Assembly: GCF_900107255.1 (NCBI RefSeq)
Contig: NZ_FNPH01000009.1
Coordinates: 1-64,000, forward strand
From: Micromonospora pattaloongensis
GTDB lineage: Bacteria > Actinomycetota > Actinomycetes > Mycobacteriales > Micromonosporaceae
Length of the DNA: 64,000 nt
Direction of reading: 5' to 3'
The notes beneath the pieces were generated by a model. That model was given only the letters and a program-made list of their open reading frames with translations. It did not search any database and was not told where the DNA came from. A program made the translations under genes and the position numbers. Each line of letters begins with the position of its first letter. Within the stretch, counting starts at the first letter, position 1. Positions 1 through 9,497 of this stretch are shown here, one piece after another.

Positions 1-946
1 CCGCCATGACGCTCAAGGAACACCTGGACATCCCGCTGGTGGCGACCATCCACGCCACCGAGGCGGGCCGGCACCAGGGCTGGCTGCCGGAGGAGATGAA
101 CAAGGCGATCCACTCCGTCGAGTGGTGGCTGAGCCAGGAGTCGGCGCGGGTCATCGTCTGCTCCGGCTACATGAAGGACGAGGTCACCGGGCTGTTCGAG
201 GTGCCCGGCGAGCGCGTCGACGTGGTCGCCAACGGCGTGGAGATCCAGCGCTGGCAGGTGCCGGCGGAGGCCGTCGTCGAGGCGCGCAAGCGCTTCGCCG
301 GCGAGGGCCCGCTGGTGACCTTCGCCGGCCGGCTGGTCTACGAGAAGGGCGTGCAGCACCTGATCGCCGGGCTGCCGAAGCTGCGTCAGGCGCACCCGGG
401 GCTGCGCGTGGTGATCGGCGGCGACGGCCCGTACCGCGCGGAGCTGGAGGCGGAGGTCGATCGGCTCGGGCTGCGCTCGACCGTCACCTTCCCCGGCTTC
501 CTCGGCGGGGTCGAGCTGCCGGCGATGATGGCCGCGTCCGACTGCTTCGCGGTGCCGAGCATCTACGAGCCGTTCGGGATGGTCGCCCTGGAGGGCGCCG
601 CCGCCGGCGCGCCGCTCGCGGTCGCCGAGACCGGCGGCCTCGCCGAGATCGTCGAACCCGGCGTGACCGGCATGACCTTCCAGCCGAAGAACCCGGAGTC
701 GCTGGCGGACGCCGTCGGTGCGCTGCTGGCCGACCGCGACCGGGCGCGCGCGCTCGCGCGCCGGGCCCGCCGGATGGTCCACGACCAGTACGGCTGGTCG
801 GCGATCGCACACCGGACCAGCGCGGTCTACTCCGCGGCCATCGCCCAGGCGCCGGCGTTCAACGCCGCGCAGGCGGCGGCCCGGATGGCGCAGGGGCGCC
901 CCGCGGTGGTGATCCCGGAGGGTAACCTCCTCGCCGGAGCAGGTAG

Positions 947-950
<4 letters not shown>
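1..950 (+). CDS. Glycosyltransferase family 4, 5' end outside window
   Basis: The frame is open from the left edge, so the N-terminal domain is missing; the first in-window ATG at 6 is not a credible start. What remains is the end of the first Rossmann domain and the full UDP/ADP-sugar-binding domain of a GT-B (GT4) enzyme, with the GRLVYEKG segment and the nucleotide-sugar motif [14 protein letters not shown] in which two glutamates are seven residues apart. Its last codons overlap the GTG start of the branching enzyme by four bases (GTGA), so the two are translationally coupled. That context makes a glycogen or maltosyl-glucan synthase of the GlgA/GlgM type likely; this is inference from family and neighbour. 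The C-terminal tail is Ala-rich and low in complexity. Confidence 0.85.
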
Positions 951-2830
<1,880 letters not shown>

Positions 2831-2858
2831 GCGCCGTCCGGCGCACTCCCCTCACACA

Positions 2859-2901
2859 ACGGCAACGGCCGCGACGCGGAAAGCGTCGCGGCCGTTGCCG
2901 T
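2859..2901. terminator. Bidirectional terminator between glgB and gltA
   Basis: A perfect 19-bp inverted repeat (arms 2859-2877 and 2883-2901) with a five-base GGAAA loop lies between two convergent genes, 28 bp after the glgB stop and 13 bp beyond the citrate synthase stop. There is no U-tract, which is usual for actinomycete terminators. Confidence 0.9.
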
Positions 2902-2914
2902 ATTCAGCCTGGCG

Positions 2915-4198
2915 TCAGCGCTGGTCCATCGGGACGTACGCCCGCTCGGTGGGGCCGACGTAGAGCTGCCGGGGACGGCCGATCTTGGTGGTCGGGTCCG
3001 TGATCATCTCGCGCCACTGCGCGATCCAGCCGGGCAGCCGGCCGAGCGCGAACAGCACGGTGAACATCTTCGTCGGGAAGCCCATCGCCTTGTAGATCAG
3101 ACCCGTGTAGAAGTCGACGTTCGGGTAGAGCTTGCGGGAGACGAAGTAGTCGTCCGCGAGTGCGATCTCCTCCAGCTGCATCGCGATGTCCAGCAGCGGG
3201 TCCGGCTTCGCCATCCGGTTCAGCACGTCCTGGGCGGCCTGCTTCACGATCGCCGCGCGCGGGTCGTAGTTCTTGTAGACCCGGTGGCCGAAGCCCATCA
3301 GCTTGACGCCCGGCTCCTTGTCCTTCACCCGACGGACGAAGGACTTCACGTCGCCGCCCTCGGCCTGGATCGCCTGCAGCATCTCCAGCACCGCCTGGTT
3401 CGCGCCGCCGTGCAGCGGGCCGAAGAGCGCGTTGACGCCGGCGGAGACCGACGCGAACAGGTTGGCGTTGCTGGACCCGACCAGGCGTACGGTCGAGGTC
3501 GAGCAGTTCTGCTCATGGTCGGCGTGCAGCACGAACAGCATGTCGAGCACCTGGGCGACGACCGGGTCGACCTCGTACTCGGTGGCCGGCACGCCGAAGG
3601 TCATCCGCAGGAAGTTCTCGACGTAGCCGAGCGCGTTGTTCGGGTAGAGCAGCGGCTGGCCGATCGACTTCTTGTACGCGTACGAGGCGATCGTCGGGAC
3701 CTTGGCCATCAGCCGGACCGTCGACATCTCGACGTGCTCGGGGTCGAACGGGTCGAGGCTGTCCTGGTAGAAGGTCGACAGCGCGCTCACCGCCGAGGAG
3801 AGCACCGCCATCGGGTGGGCGTCGCGCGGGAACCCGTCGAAGAACTGCTTCATCTCCTCGTGCAGGAGCGTGTGCAGCCGGATCCGCCCGCTGAACTCGG
3901 CCAGCTGCTCGGCGGTGGGCAGCTCGCCGTAGATCAGCAGGTACGAGGTCTCGAGGAAGGACGCCTTCCCGGCCAGCTGGTCGATCGGGTAGCCGCGGTA
4001 GCGGAGAATCCCGGCGTCGCCGTCGATGTAGGTGATCGCCGAGGCGCACGCCGCGGTGTTCACGAAGCCGGGGTCGTAAGTGACGTGCCCCGTCTCCTTC
4101 AGCAGCTTACCGACGTCGATCCCGGACGGGCCCTCGACGGCAGGCTGCACCGGCATAGACAGCTGTCCACCAGGGTGGTCGAGCTTGACATCCGTCAT
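2915..4198 (-). CDS. gltA: Citrate synthase (type I)
   Basis: This 427-residue protein condenses oxaloacetate with acetyl-CoA to enter the TCA cycle. Family signatures are visible: HADHEQNCSTSTVRLVGSS, then FGPLHGGANQAVLEML carrying a catalytic His, then GFGHRVYKNYDPRA with the oxaloacetate-binding His and Arg, and a C-terminal segment with the catalytic Asp (YPNVDFYTGLIY). Length matches hexameric type I enzymes. The ATG at 4198 is preceded by a good ribosome-binding site (GAGGGACC about 5 bases away). It is monocistronic, with a terminator after it and its promoter in the gap to its right. Confidence 0.97.
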   Translation of the reverse strand: MTDVKLDHPGGQLSMPVQPAVEGPSGIDVGKLLKETGHVTYDPGFVNTAACASAITYIDGDAGILRYRGYPIDQLAGKASFLETSYLLIYGELPTAEQLAEFSGRIRLHTLLHEEMKQFFDGFPRDAHPMAVLSSAVSALSTFYQDSLDPFDPEHVEMSTVRLMAKVPTIASYAYKKSIGQPLLYPNNALGYVENFLRMTFGVPATEYEVDPVVAQVLDMLFVLHADHEQNCSTSTVRLVGSSNANLFASVSAGVNALFGPLHGGANQAVLEMLQAIQAEGGDVKSFVRRVKDKEPGVKLMGFGHRVYKNYDPRAAIVKQAAQDVLNRMAKPDPLLDIAMQLEEIALADDYFVSRKLYPNVDFYTGLIYKAMGFPTKMFTVLFALGRLPGWIAQWREMITDPTTKIGRPRQLYVGPTERAYVPMDQR

Positions 4199-4592
4199 GT
4201 GGTCCCTCGCTTTACCGGCAGATCTTCGTTGAATGCCTCACGTTTTACCGTAATCGTTCGCCTGGTCGAACCCCCGGCGGCGGCGGAGCTGTGAGTGATG
4301 CGTCACCATCGGCCAGCGGCGTTTCCGCCGAGCTGCGCCCCCGCCACCGGGCGCGACCGGGCAATCACGCTGAGGTAGAGGGCGACGGGCGATTTGCCCT
4401 AATCACGGCATTCTACGGGCCGGGGTCGCCGCGGTGGGTGCAGGGCGGCCGATTCCGTCGCCGACGGGCCGCATCCCCACGCGGCAGCACGGGAAATGTG
4501 GATGCATCTGTTGCCGCTGTCGCGACAACGAATGCACCCACACCTCCCGCGGCCGTGCCGGGCGGGCGTCCTGCGGCCGACGCCGGTGGCGG
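4199..4592. other. Intergenic region, gltA promoter side and end of catabolic operon
   Basis: The 394 bp to the right of gltA contain no credible coding frame. The part next to gltA is relatively AT-richer (4210-4262) and should hold its leftward promoter, though no clear -35/-10 pair stands out. The right part holds the hairpin at 4497-4542. Confidence 0.6.
4497..4542 (-). terminator. Probable terminator of the aromatic-acid operon
   Basis: Inverted repeat with 17-base arms (4497-4513 and 4526-4542, 14 of 17 positions pairing) around a 12-base loop, starting about 50 bp past the last gene of the leftward catabolic operon. The arms are imperfect, so the call is moderate. Confidence 0.55.
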
Positions 4593-5450
4593 TCAGGCCG
4601 TCTGCCCCGCGCGGTTGTCGAACAGCGCCAGGCCGGCGGCGGTGTTCGACGCCGGCACGAAGTAGTGGGAGTGCACCTTGCGCACGCGCTCGTTCATCGC
4701 GCCGCGCATGATCAACCACATGATCATCTCGATGCCCTCGGAGCCGGCCTCGCGGATCAGCTCCTCGCGGCTGAGCGCCGCGAGCTTCGCCGGATCCTTC
4801 TCGATCGCCTCCATGAACATCGCGTCGAACTCGGCGTTGATCATGCCCGCACGCGCCCCCGCCAGCTGGTGCGACATCCCACCGGTGCCGAGGATGCCCA
4901 CCGTCACGTCCTTGTCGTACGACGCGATCGCCCGGCCGAGCGCCTGGCCCAGCGCGTAGCACCGCGCCGCCGTCGGCTGCGGGTACTGAATGACGTTGAC
5001 CAGCAGCGGCACCACCGGGCACGGCCACGCGTCACCCGGGTCCGGCGTCCAGACCGACAACGGCACGGTGAACCCGTGGTCGACGGCGAGCTCCTGGAAC
5101 ACGGTCAGGTCGAAGCCCTCGTCGACGAGCTTCTCCAGCAGGTGCAGCGACAGGTCCGGGTCGCCGACCACGTCCGGCACCGGGCGCCGCCCGAAGCCCT
5201 CGTCGGCGACGTCGTACCGCTCGGCGGTCCCGATTCCGAAGGTCGGCACGATGTCGAGGTCGATGCCGTTGGCGTGGTCGTTGTAGACCAGGATCGCGAC
5301 GTCGGGCTTGTGTCCGGCCAGCCACTCGCGGGCCGGTTGGTAGCCGTCGAACAGCGCCTTCCAGTTCGGGTCCTGCGTCCTGCCGCGGTCCATCGCCGCC
5401 CCGATGGACGGCACGTGCGAGGTCGCCAGACCCCAGATCACCTCAGCCAC
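4593..5450 (-). CDS. ligB: Extradiol dioxygenase catalytic (beta) subunit, LigB family
   Basis: This 285-residue protein belongs to the LigB superfamily of class III extradiol dioxygenases, which use non-haem Fe(II) to open protocatechuate, gallate or methylgallate rings. His12 (ATSHVP) and His59 (YNDHAN) match the iron-ligand histidines of LigB and DesB, and a Glu at 238 or 241 in GSEGIEMIMW is in the right place for the third ligand. The C-terminal VHSHYFVPASNTAAG is also typical. The start overlaps the ligA stop by eight bases, so the subunits are coupled. Substrate cannot be read directly. The lack of a CHMS dehydrogenase (LigC) and a pyrone hydrolase (LigI) in the cluster favours gallate or 3-O-methylgallate over protocatechuate. 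Confidence 0.9.
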   Translation of the reverse strand: MAEVIWGLATSHVPSIGAAMDRGRTQDPNWKALFDGYQPAREWLAGHKPDVAILVYNDHANGIDLDIVPTFGIGTAERYDVADEGFGRRPVPDVVGDPDLSLHLLEKLVDEGFDLTVFQELAVDHGFTVPLSVWTPDPGDAWPCPVVPLLVNVIQYPQPTAARCYALGQALGRAIASYDKDVTVGILGTGGMSHQLAGARAGMINAEFDAMFMEAIEKDPAKLAALSREELIREAGSEGIEMIMWLIMRGAMNERVRKVHSHYFVPASNTAAGLALFDNRAGQTA

Positions 5451-5790
5451 CGGACCGCCCTCCCGCCCGCATCGCCGCCACGAACTCCTGCTCGGTCATC
5501 CCGGTGAAGACACCCCCGAGGTACTGCATGGACAGACCGTCCATCATCGCCAGCTTGTACACGTAGAAGATGCTGCCGCCGAGGTCGATCATGGCCTGCC
5601 AGTCGCGGCCGGTGACCGCCGCGCGCTGCTCCGGGGTGAGCCCGAACTCGTCGCAGTAGGCGCCCTCGTCGGCGAGGAACCGTTCCCGGTTCGCCGCGAA
5701 CCGCAGGCTCATGAAGAGCTTGTTCATCCGGAACCCGCGCCGGCTGGTCTGCCCGTCGAAGACCGGCGTACCGGGGATGTCAGTCAGCAT
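5443..5790 (-). CDS. ligA: Extradiol dioxygenase small (alpha) subunit, LigA family
   Basis: A 115-residue helical protein of the LigA family, which covers the LigB active site. Visible signatures are FMSLRFAANRERFLADE, CDEFGLTPEQRAAVTGRDW and GGSIFYVYKLAMMDG. The frame is open further upstream, but ATG 5790 is preceded by GGAGGGGAGCGC and begins the conserved region, while the extension has Arg-rich shadow composition. Gallate dioxygenases such as GalA and DesB are single fused chains of about 420 residues, so a separate LigA-type subunit is the protocatechuate-style arrangement, an interesting contrast with the rest of the pathway. It overlaps the small upstream gene by 11 bases. Confidence 0.88.
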   Translation of the reverse strand: MLTDIPGTPVFDGQTSRRGFRMNKLFMSLRFAANRERFLADEGAYCDEFGLTPEQRAAVTGRDWQAMIDLGGSIFYVYKLAMMDGLSMQYLGGVFTGMTEQEFVAAMRAGGRSGG

Positions 5791-5962
5791 CGGCAGCGCT
5801 CCCCTCCGCCGGCACGGCGTGCTCGTGGTCGTCCAGCCAGTCCCACATCTGGCGCGGGTGCGCGCTCGTCCAGCTCCGTCCACACCAGCACGTCCCGAGC
5901 ATCTCGCCGTCGTACTGGCGGAACGTGATCCGCAGCTCGCGTCCGGCGGCCGTCGTCGCCAT
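5780..5962 (-). CDS. Small Cys/Trp-rich protein of the catabolic operon
   Basis: A 60-residue protein not assigned to a family. Its ATG overlaps the stop of the upstream isomerase gene (ATGA at 5960-5963) and its stop overlaps the ligA start, so it is embedded in the operon and very probably translated. It contains a CWC pair followed by GRSWTSAHPRQMWDWLDDHEH, giving two Cys and three His that could bind a metal, and five Trp or Tyr residues. No signal peptide or membrane segment is visible. A role in iron delivery, or as an accessory subunit of the dioxygenase or Rieske oxygenase, is speculation from position. Confidence 0.7.
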   Translation of the reverse strand: MATTAAGRELRITFRQYDGEMLGTCWCGRSWTSAHPRQMWDWLDDHEHAVPAEGSAADAD

Positions 5963-6237
5963 CAGCGCTCCTGCGGGTGCTGGGCCAACGCCTCGACGTG
6001 GACATCCAACCACGGCGCCATCGGCAGCGACATCAGCGCATCGTGCAGCTCGGCGGGGTCGGCGGCCTCGTAGAGCCCGACGGTGGCGTTACGCCCCGGC
6101 ACCCGCCACAGCCGCTTGAGGATGCCCGCGGCCCGCAGCTCCATGGCCCGGGCCCGCTCGGCGGAGCGCAGCTCCTCCCGCCGCTGCGCGGGCGTGTCGG
6201 CGGGCAGGCGGTTCTCGGAACGGACGAGAAACTCCAC
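5962..6237 (-). CDS. Muconolactone delta-isomerase-like protein
   Basis: A 91-residue protein of the muconolactone isomerase (CatC) family, which are small ferredoxin-fold oligomers. It starts MEFLVRSENRLP and contains a long Arg/Glu-rich helix and GLYEAADPAELHDALMSLPMAPWLDVHVEALAQHP near the end, which is characteristic. There is no CatA or CatB in the window, so muconolactone is unlikely to be the substrate. A keto-enol or double-bond isomerisation of the LigAB ring-fission product (for example 4-oxalomesaconate) is a reasonable inference. The stop overlaps the start of the small gene downstream by ATGA. Confidence 0.85.
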   Translation of the reverse strand: MEFLVRSENRLPADTPAQRREELRSAERARAMELRAAGILKRLWRVPGRNATVGLYEAADPAELHDALMSLPMAPWLDVHVEALAQHPQER

Positions 6238-6246
6238 GATCTCTCC

Positions 6247-6957
6247 TCAGTGGTCTCGGACGAGCGAGAGCAGGACGCCGGCCAGCTCCTTCGGCGCGGT
6301 CACCATCGCCTCGTGGCCGGTCTCCAACTCGTGTACGGGCCAGCCGCGTTCGCGCGCCCGCTCGGCGTGCGCCCGGAACACCCGCATCCAGCTCACGCAC
6401 TCGATGAACACCGCCGGCACGCCGTCGACCGCGCCCGTCAGGCGCAGCGGATCGGTGTACGTCTTCCACGGGTGCGGGGTCAGCCTGGGCGTCAACCAGT
6501 CGATGTCGGCCTGTTCGGTCACGCCCAGCACGGAGAGCTTGCGCACCGGCACCAGCCACCCGAAGCCCTGCTCGGCGGCGGATTCGGCCCAGTGGTGTCC
6601 GACCGTCTCGGGCTGCAGCTCCCAGGCCGTCTCTCCGTCGCTGCCGACGAACGCGTCCAGGTACACCCGGCGGGCGATCGCCGCCGGCCGCCGGTCCGCC
6701 ACGCCGGTGACGATCTGCCCGGCGTAGCTGTGCCCGACCAGCACCACATCGGTCAGGCCGAGGGTGTCGATGAGCCGGACGACGTCCTCGATGTGGGTGT
6801 CCAGCCCGACCAGCGGCGAGAGCAGGTGGGCCCGTTCGGAGAGCCCGGTCAGCGTCGGCGCGTGCACCTCGTGGCCGGCCTCGCGCAGCAGCGGGGCCAC
6901 GCGGTCCCAGGCCCAGCCGCCGTGCCAGGCCCCATGGACGAGAACGAACGTGGTCAT
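6247..6957 (-). CDS. Alpha/beta hydrolase
   Basis: A 236-residue soluble alpha/beta hydrolase resembling the salicylate-esterase/EstC-like branch. It begins TTFVLVHGAWHGGWAW (oxyanion-hole HGAW), has the nucleophile elbow GHSYAG with Ser77, and a C-terminal catalytic His in ETGHEAMV. Its start overlaps the stop of the Rieske oxygenase gene by four bases (ATGA). Within this operon it may hydrolyse an aromatic ester (gallate or ferulate ester type) or a lactone such as the pyrone by-product of the ring-cleavage reaction. The sequence does not decide between them. Confidence 0.85.
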   Translation of the reverse strand: MTTFVLVHGAWHGGWAWDRVAPLLREAGHEVHAPTLTGLSERAHLLSPLVGLDTHIEDVVRLIDTLGLTDVVLVGHSYAGQIVTGVADRRPAAIARRVYLDAFVGSDGETAWELQPETVGHHWAESAAEQGFGWLVPVRKLSVLGVTEQADIDWLTPRLTPHPWKTYTDPLRLTGAVDGVPAVFIECVSWMRVFRAHAERARERGWPVHELETGHEAMVTAPKELAGVLLSLVRDH

Positions 6958-8021
6958 GCCCGCACCGCCGGAGCCGCCGCCGGGCGCGGACGACCGTTCG
7001 CGGGCTGGGCCGCCGCCGCCTCGGCCTTGGCCATCCGCTCCAGCAGCCGGCGACCGCGGATGCCCGCCACGTCGGAGCGGATCGACGACTCGACCATCCC
7101 CGGGTCGGTGGCGACCATGACCTCCTGGATCTCCAGGGCGTCGACGTCCTCCTTCATGACGGCCAACTGCTGCCTGAGCTGGAAGTCCGACAGCTCGGCA
7201 TCATCGATCTTGTAGTCGCGGCCGAGGGCGAAGAAGTCGTGCGTCTCCGTCTCCGTCGCCGGGGTCATGCCGTAGATGACCTTCATGTGGAAGCCCTCGG
7301 GCTCCTCGGTGCCGGTCGGGGCGATCCGGATGTTGAGGATGAAGATGCCGGGGGCGTAGAAGTCGCCGTCCTGCCACCGGTCGATGTCGGTCGTGACGCC
7401 CATCGAGGACCGGTAGAAGGGCGGCGCCTCGATCCCGATCATGTGCCGGATGAACGAGACCTTGTTGCCCTCGCTGGTCACGTCGATCGGGGTCGAGGCG
7501 ACCGCGGCGTTGCCGATGCTGCTCGGGTGCAGGAACGTCTCGTGGGTCAGGTCGAGCAGGTTCTCGACCAGCAGCACCTGGCGGGCCTTCAACGGCACGA
7601 CCCCGTGCACGTGGGTCCAGTTCTCGTCGGTCAGCCAGGAGACGTCCGGAATGTCGTCCGGGTTGGCCTTCTCCGGGTCACCCGGCCAGATCCACACGAT
7701 GCCGTACCGCTCGACGACCGGGAAGCGGTGCACCGACGCCTTCGGGGCGTCGGGCTGCTCGGCGACGCCGACGCAGGAGCCGGAGCCGTCGATGCGGTAG
7801 CCGTGGTAGTTGCACTCGATGACGTCGCCGTCGAGCCGGCCCAGCGACAGCGGGTACCGGCGGTGCGGACAGCGGTCCTCGATGGCGTTCGCGCTGCCGT
7901 CCGAGAGCCGGTAGAAGCACACCGGACGCCCGCAGATCCACCGTTGCGTCAGCGTCCGCGTGACCTCGTCGGACCAGGCGCCGATGTACCAGCCGTTCAT
8001 GACGATGGGGTTGGCTGCCAT
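6954..8021 (-). CDS. Rieske non-haem iron oxygenase, VanA-like
   Basis: A 355-residue oxygenase with an N-terminal Rieske domain (Cys51-x-His53 and Cys70-x2-His73 in CPHRR and CNYHG) and a C-terminal mononuclear iron domain with VENLLDLTHETFLHP, the Asp/His facial triad region. Domain order and length match aromatic O-demethylases of the vanillate demethylase (VanA) class. The partner reductase is the first gene of the same operon. Given the downstream gallate-type enzymes, demethylation of vanillate, syringate or 3-O-methylgallate is likely; the exact substrate is inference. The C-terminal 25 residues are an Ala/Pro-rich tail. The start is ATG with GAGGAGAAC upstream. Confidence 0.9.
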   Translation of the reverse strand: MAANPIVMNGWYIGAWSDEVTRTLTQRWICGRPVCFYRLSDGSANAIEDRCPHRRYPLSLGRLDGDVIECNYHGYRIDGSGSCVGVAEQPDAPKASVHRFPVVERYGIVWIWPGDPEKANPDDIPDVSWLTDENWTHVHGVVPLKARQVLLVENLLDLTHETFLHPSSIGNAAVASTPIDVTSEGNKVSFIRHMIGIEAPPFYRSSMGVTTDIDRWQDGDFYAPGIFILNIRIAPTGTEEPEGFHMKVIYGMTPATETETHDFFALGRDYKIDDAELSDFQLRQQLAVMKEDVDALEIQEVMVATDPGMVESSIRSDVAGIRGRRLLERMAKAEAAAAQPANGRPRPAAAPAVRA

Positions 8022-8032
8022 GACAGTTCTCC

Positions 8033-8746
8033 TCAGAGGGTGCCGGGCGCGGCGTCGTCCGCCGGCTCGTCGACGTAGGTGACGCCCAGACGGGCGAGGG
8101 TCTCGCGCATGCCGTAGAGGTCGAGGCCGAGCACGCCCGCCTGGAACTGCTCGCGCTTGGCCTGCTCCTTCTCCTCGCGGGCCAGGGACGCGGCGGCGAC
8201 CTGCGGGGCATCAGAGCGGGGAACCACCAGGACGCCGTCGTCGTCGGCGACGATCACGTCGCCCGGGCGCACCGGCGCCCCGGCGAGCACGACCGGCACG
8301 TTCACCGAACCGGGGGTCGCCTTGACGGTGCCCTGGGCGGAGACGGCGCGCGACCAGACCGGGAAGCCCATCGCGGTCAGGTCGGCGACGTCACGGACAC
8401 CGGCGTCGATGATCAAGCCGAGGACGCCGCGGGCGGCCAGCTGGGTGGCGAACAGCTCGCCGAACATGCCGTCGGTCGACGGCGAGGTGGTCGTGACGAC
8501 GAGGATGTCGCCGGGGCCGCACTGCTCGATGCAGGCGTGGATCATCAGGTTGTCGCCGGGCTGGCTGAGCACGGTGACCGCGCGACCGGCGATCCGGGCG
8601 CCCGGGTAGATCGGCCGCAGCACGGGATGCGTCAGGCCACGCCGGCCCATCGCCTCGTGCGCCGTGGCCACCCCGGCCCGGGCGAGCACCGCCACGGCCT
8701 CGGGGTCCGGGCGGCGGTTGGTCCGGACAATGACGTGACGGGTCAT
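8033..8746 (-). CDS. galC: 4-carboxy-4-hydroxy-2-oxoadipate aldolase, GalC/LigK type
   Basis: A 237-residue member of the RraA-like class II aldolases. These split 4-carboxy-4-hydroxy-2-oxoadipate into pyruvate and oxaloacetate and can decarboxylate oxaloacetate, using a divalent metal. Signatures include GDNLMIHACIEQCGPGDILVV, the metal and pyruvate-site segment GLIIDAGVRDVADL, and GDVIVADDDGVLVVP. The ATG at 8746 overlaps the stop of the galB gene upstream by ATGA and follows GGGGGAGGAGCTTCG, a very good ribosome-binding site, so the longer upstream frame is not used. Together with galB this is the last step to central metabolites. Confidence 0.92.
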   Translation of the reverse strand: MTRHVIVRTNRRPDPEAVAVLARAGVATAHEAMGRRGLTHPVLRPIYPGARIAGRAVTVLSQPGDNLMIHACIEQCGPGDILVVTTTSPSTDGMFGELFATQLAARGVLGLIIDAGVRDVADLTAMGFPVWSRAVSAQGTVKATPGSVNVPVVLAGAPVRPGDVIVADDDGVLVVPRSDAPQVAAASLAREEKEQAKREQFQAGVLGLDLYGMRETLARLGVTYVDEPADDAAPGTL

Positions 8747-9468
8747 CGAAGCTCCTCCCCCACGGTCGGGAACGTGCGCTTGTACGCCTCGGCGTGGATG
8801 ACGCTGCTCGGCGCGCCGTTGCGGCGCGCCTGCACGCCCCGGCGCACGCCCAGCTCGGTGTAGTAGTCCACGAGGTGGCCCTGCCCGCCGGCCATGCACC
8901 GCATCGCCCTGGTCTTCAGGTCGAAGACCGGCGTGATGTCCAGCAGCAGTTCCGGGACGAAGCCGCAGACCTCGGGCTGGTGCGGCTCGAACTGCAGCAC
9001 CTGGGCGGCGCCGAGCGGCTTCGCGCCGGGATCGTGCCCGTGGGCCTGGGCGACCATGCGGGTCAGCAGCGTGGTCTCGTGCGCCAGGTTGTGGTCCCGG
9101 TTGTACGGGTCGTTGGCCACGTGGGTGAGGATCACGTCCGGCAGCCGCTCACGCATGATCCCGACGATCCGCTCCTGGGCGGCGTCGTCGACCCGCAGCG
9201 GATAGTCGCCGAGGTCGAGGAACTCGATGCTGGCGCCGAGCACCTCGGCCGCGGCCGAGGACTCCTCGCGGCGGGCCTGCTTGACCCCCTCGAGCGTCAT
9301 GCCCTCCTGCTTCCACAGGCCCTGCGATTCGCCGCGCTCGCCGAAGCTCAGGCACACCACGTGCACGGGAGCGCCGCGCTGCGCGGAGAGCGCGATCGCG
9401 CCGCCGGCCCGCCACACGAAGTCGGCGGCGTGGGCGCTGATCACCAGGACGGAGGGGGTAGTGGACAT
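8743..9468 (-). CDS. galB: 4-oxalomesaconate hydratase, GalB type (PIG-L/LmbE fold)
   Basis: A 241-residue PIG-L/LmbE-family zinc protein, starting at ATG 9468 (MSTTPSVLVISAHAADFVWRAGG). The usual AHPDD metal motif is AHAAD, as in the GalB branch; HVANDPYNRDHNLAH supplies the other metal and active-site histidines. Members next to GalC-type aldolases hydrate 4-oxalomesaconate, as in the Pseudomonas putida gallate pathway, rather than deacetylate sugars. The long frame extending to 10203 lies antisense to codons of the reductase and is not coding. Its stop overlaps the aldolase start (ATGA), so the hydratase/aldolase pair is coupled. Confidence 0.9.
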   Translation of the reverse strand: MSTTPSVLVISAHAADFVWRAGGAIALSAQRGAPVHVVCLSFGERGESQGLWKQEGMTLEGVKQARREESSAAAEVLGASIEFLDLGDYPLRVDDAAQERIVGIMRERLPDVILTHVANDPYNRDHNLAHETTLLTRMVAQAHGHDPGAKPLGAAQVLQFEPHQPEVCGFVPELLLDITPVFDLKTRAMRCMAGGQGHLVDYYTELGVRRGVQARRNGAPSSVIHAEAYKRTFPTVGEELR

Positions 9469-9497
9469 CGTCGTCTCCAGCTGGGGTGCGGGCGGAT

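Noticed and set aside
5791-5883. N-terminal extension of LigA by 31 residues
   Set aside because: The extension is Arg/Thr-rich shadow sequence overlapping the small gene; ATG 5790 has a strong ribosome-binding site.
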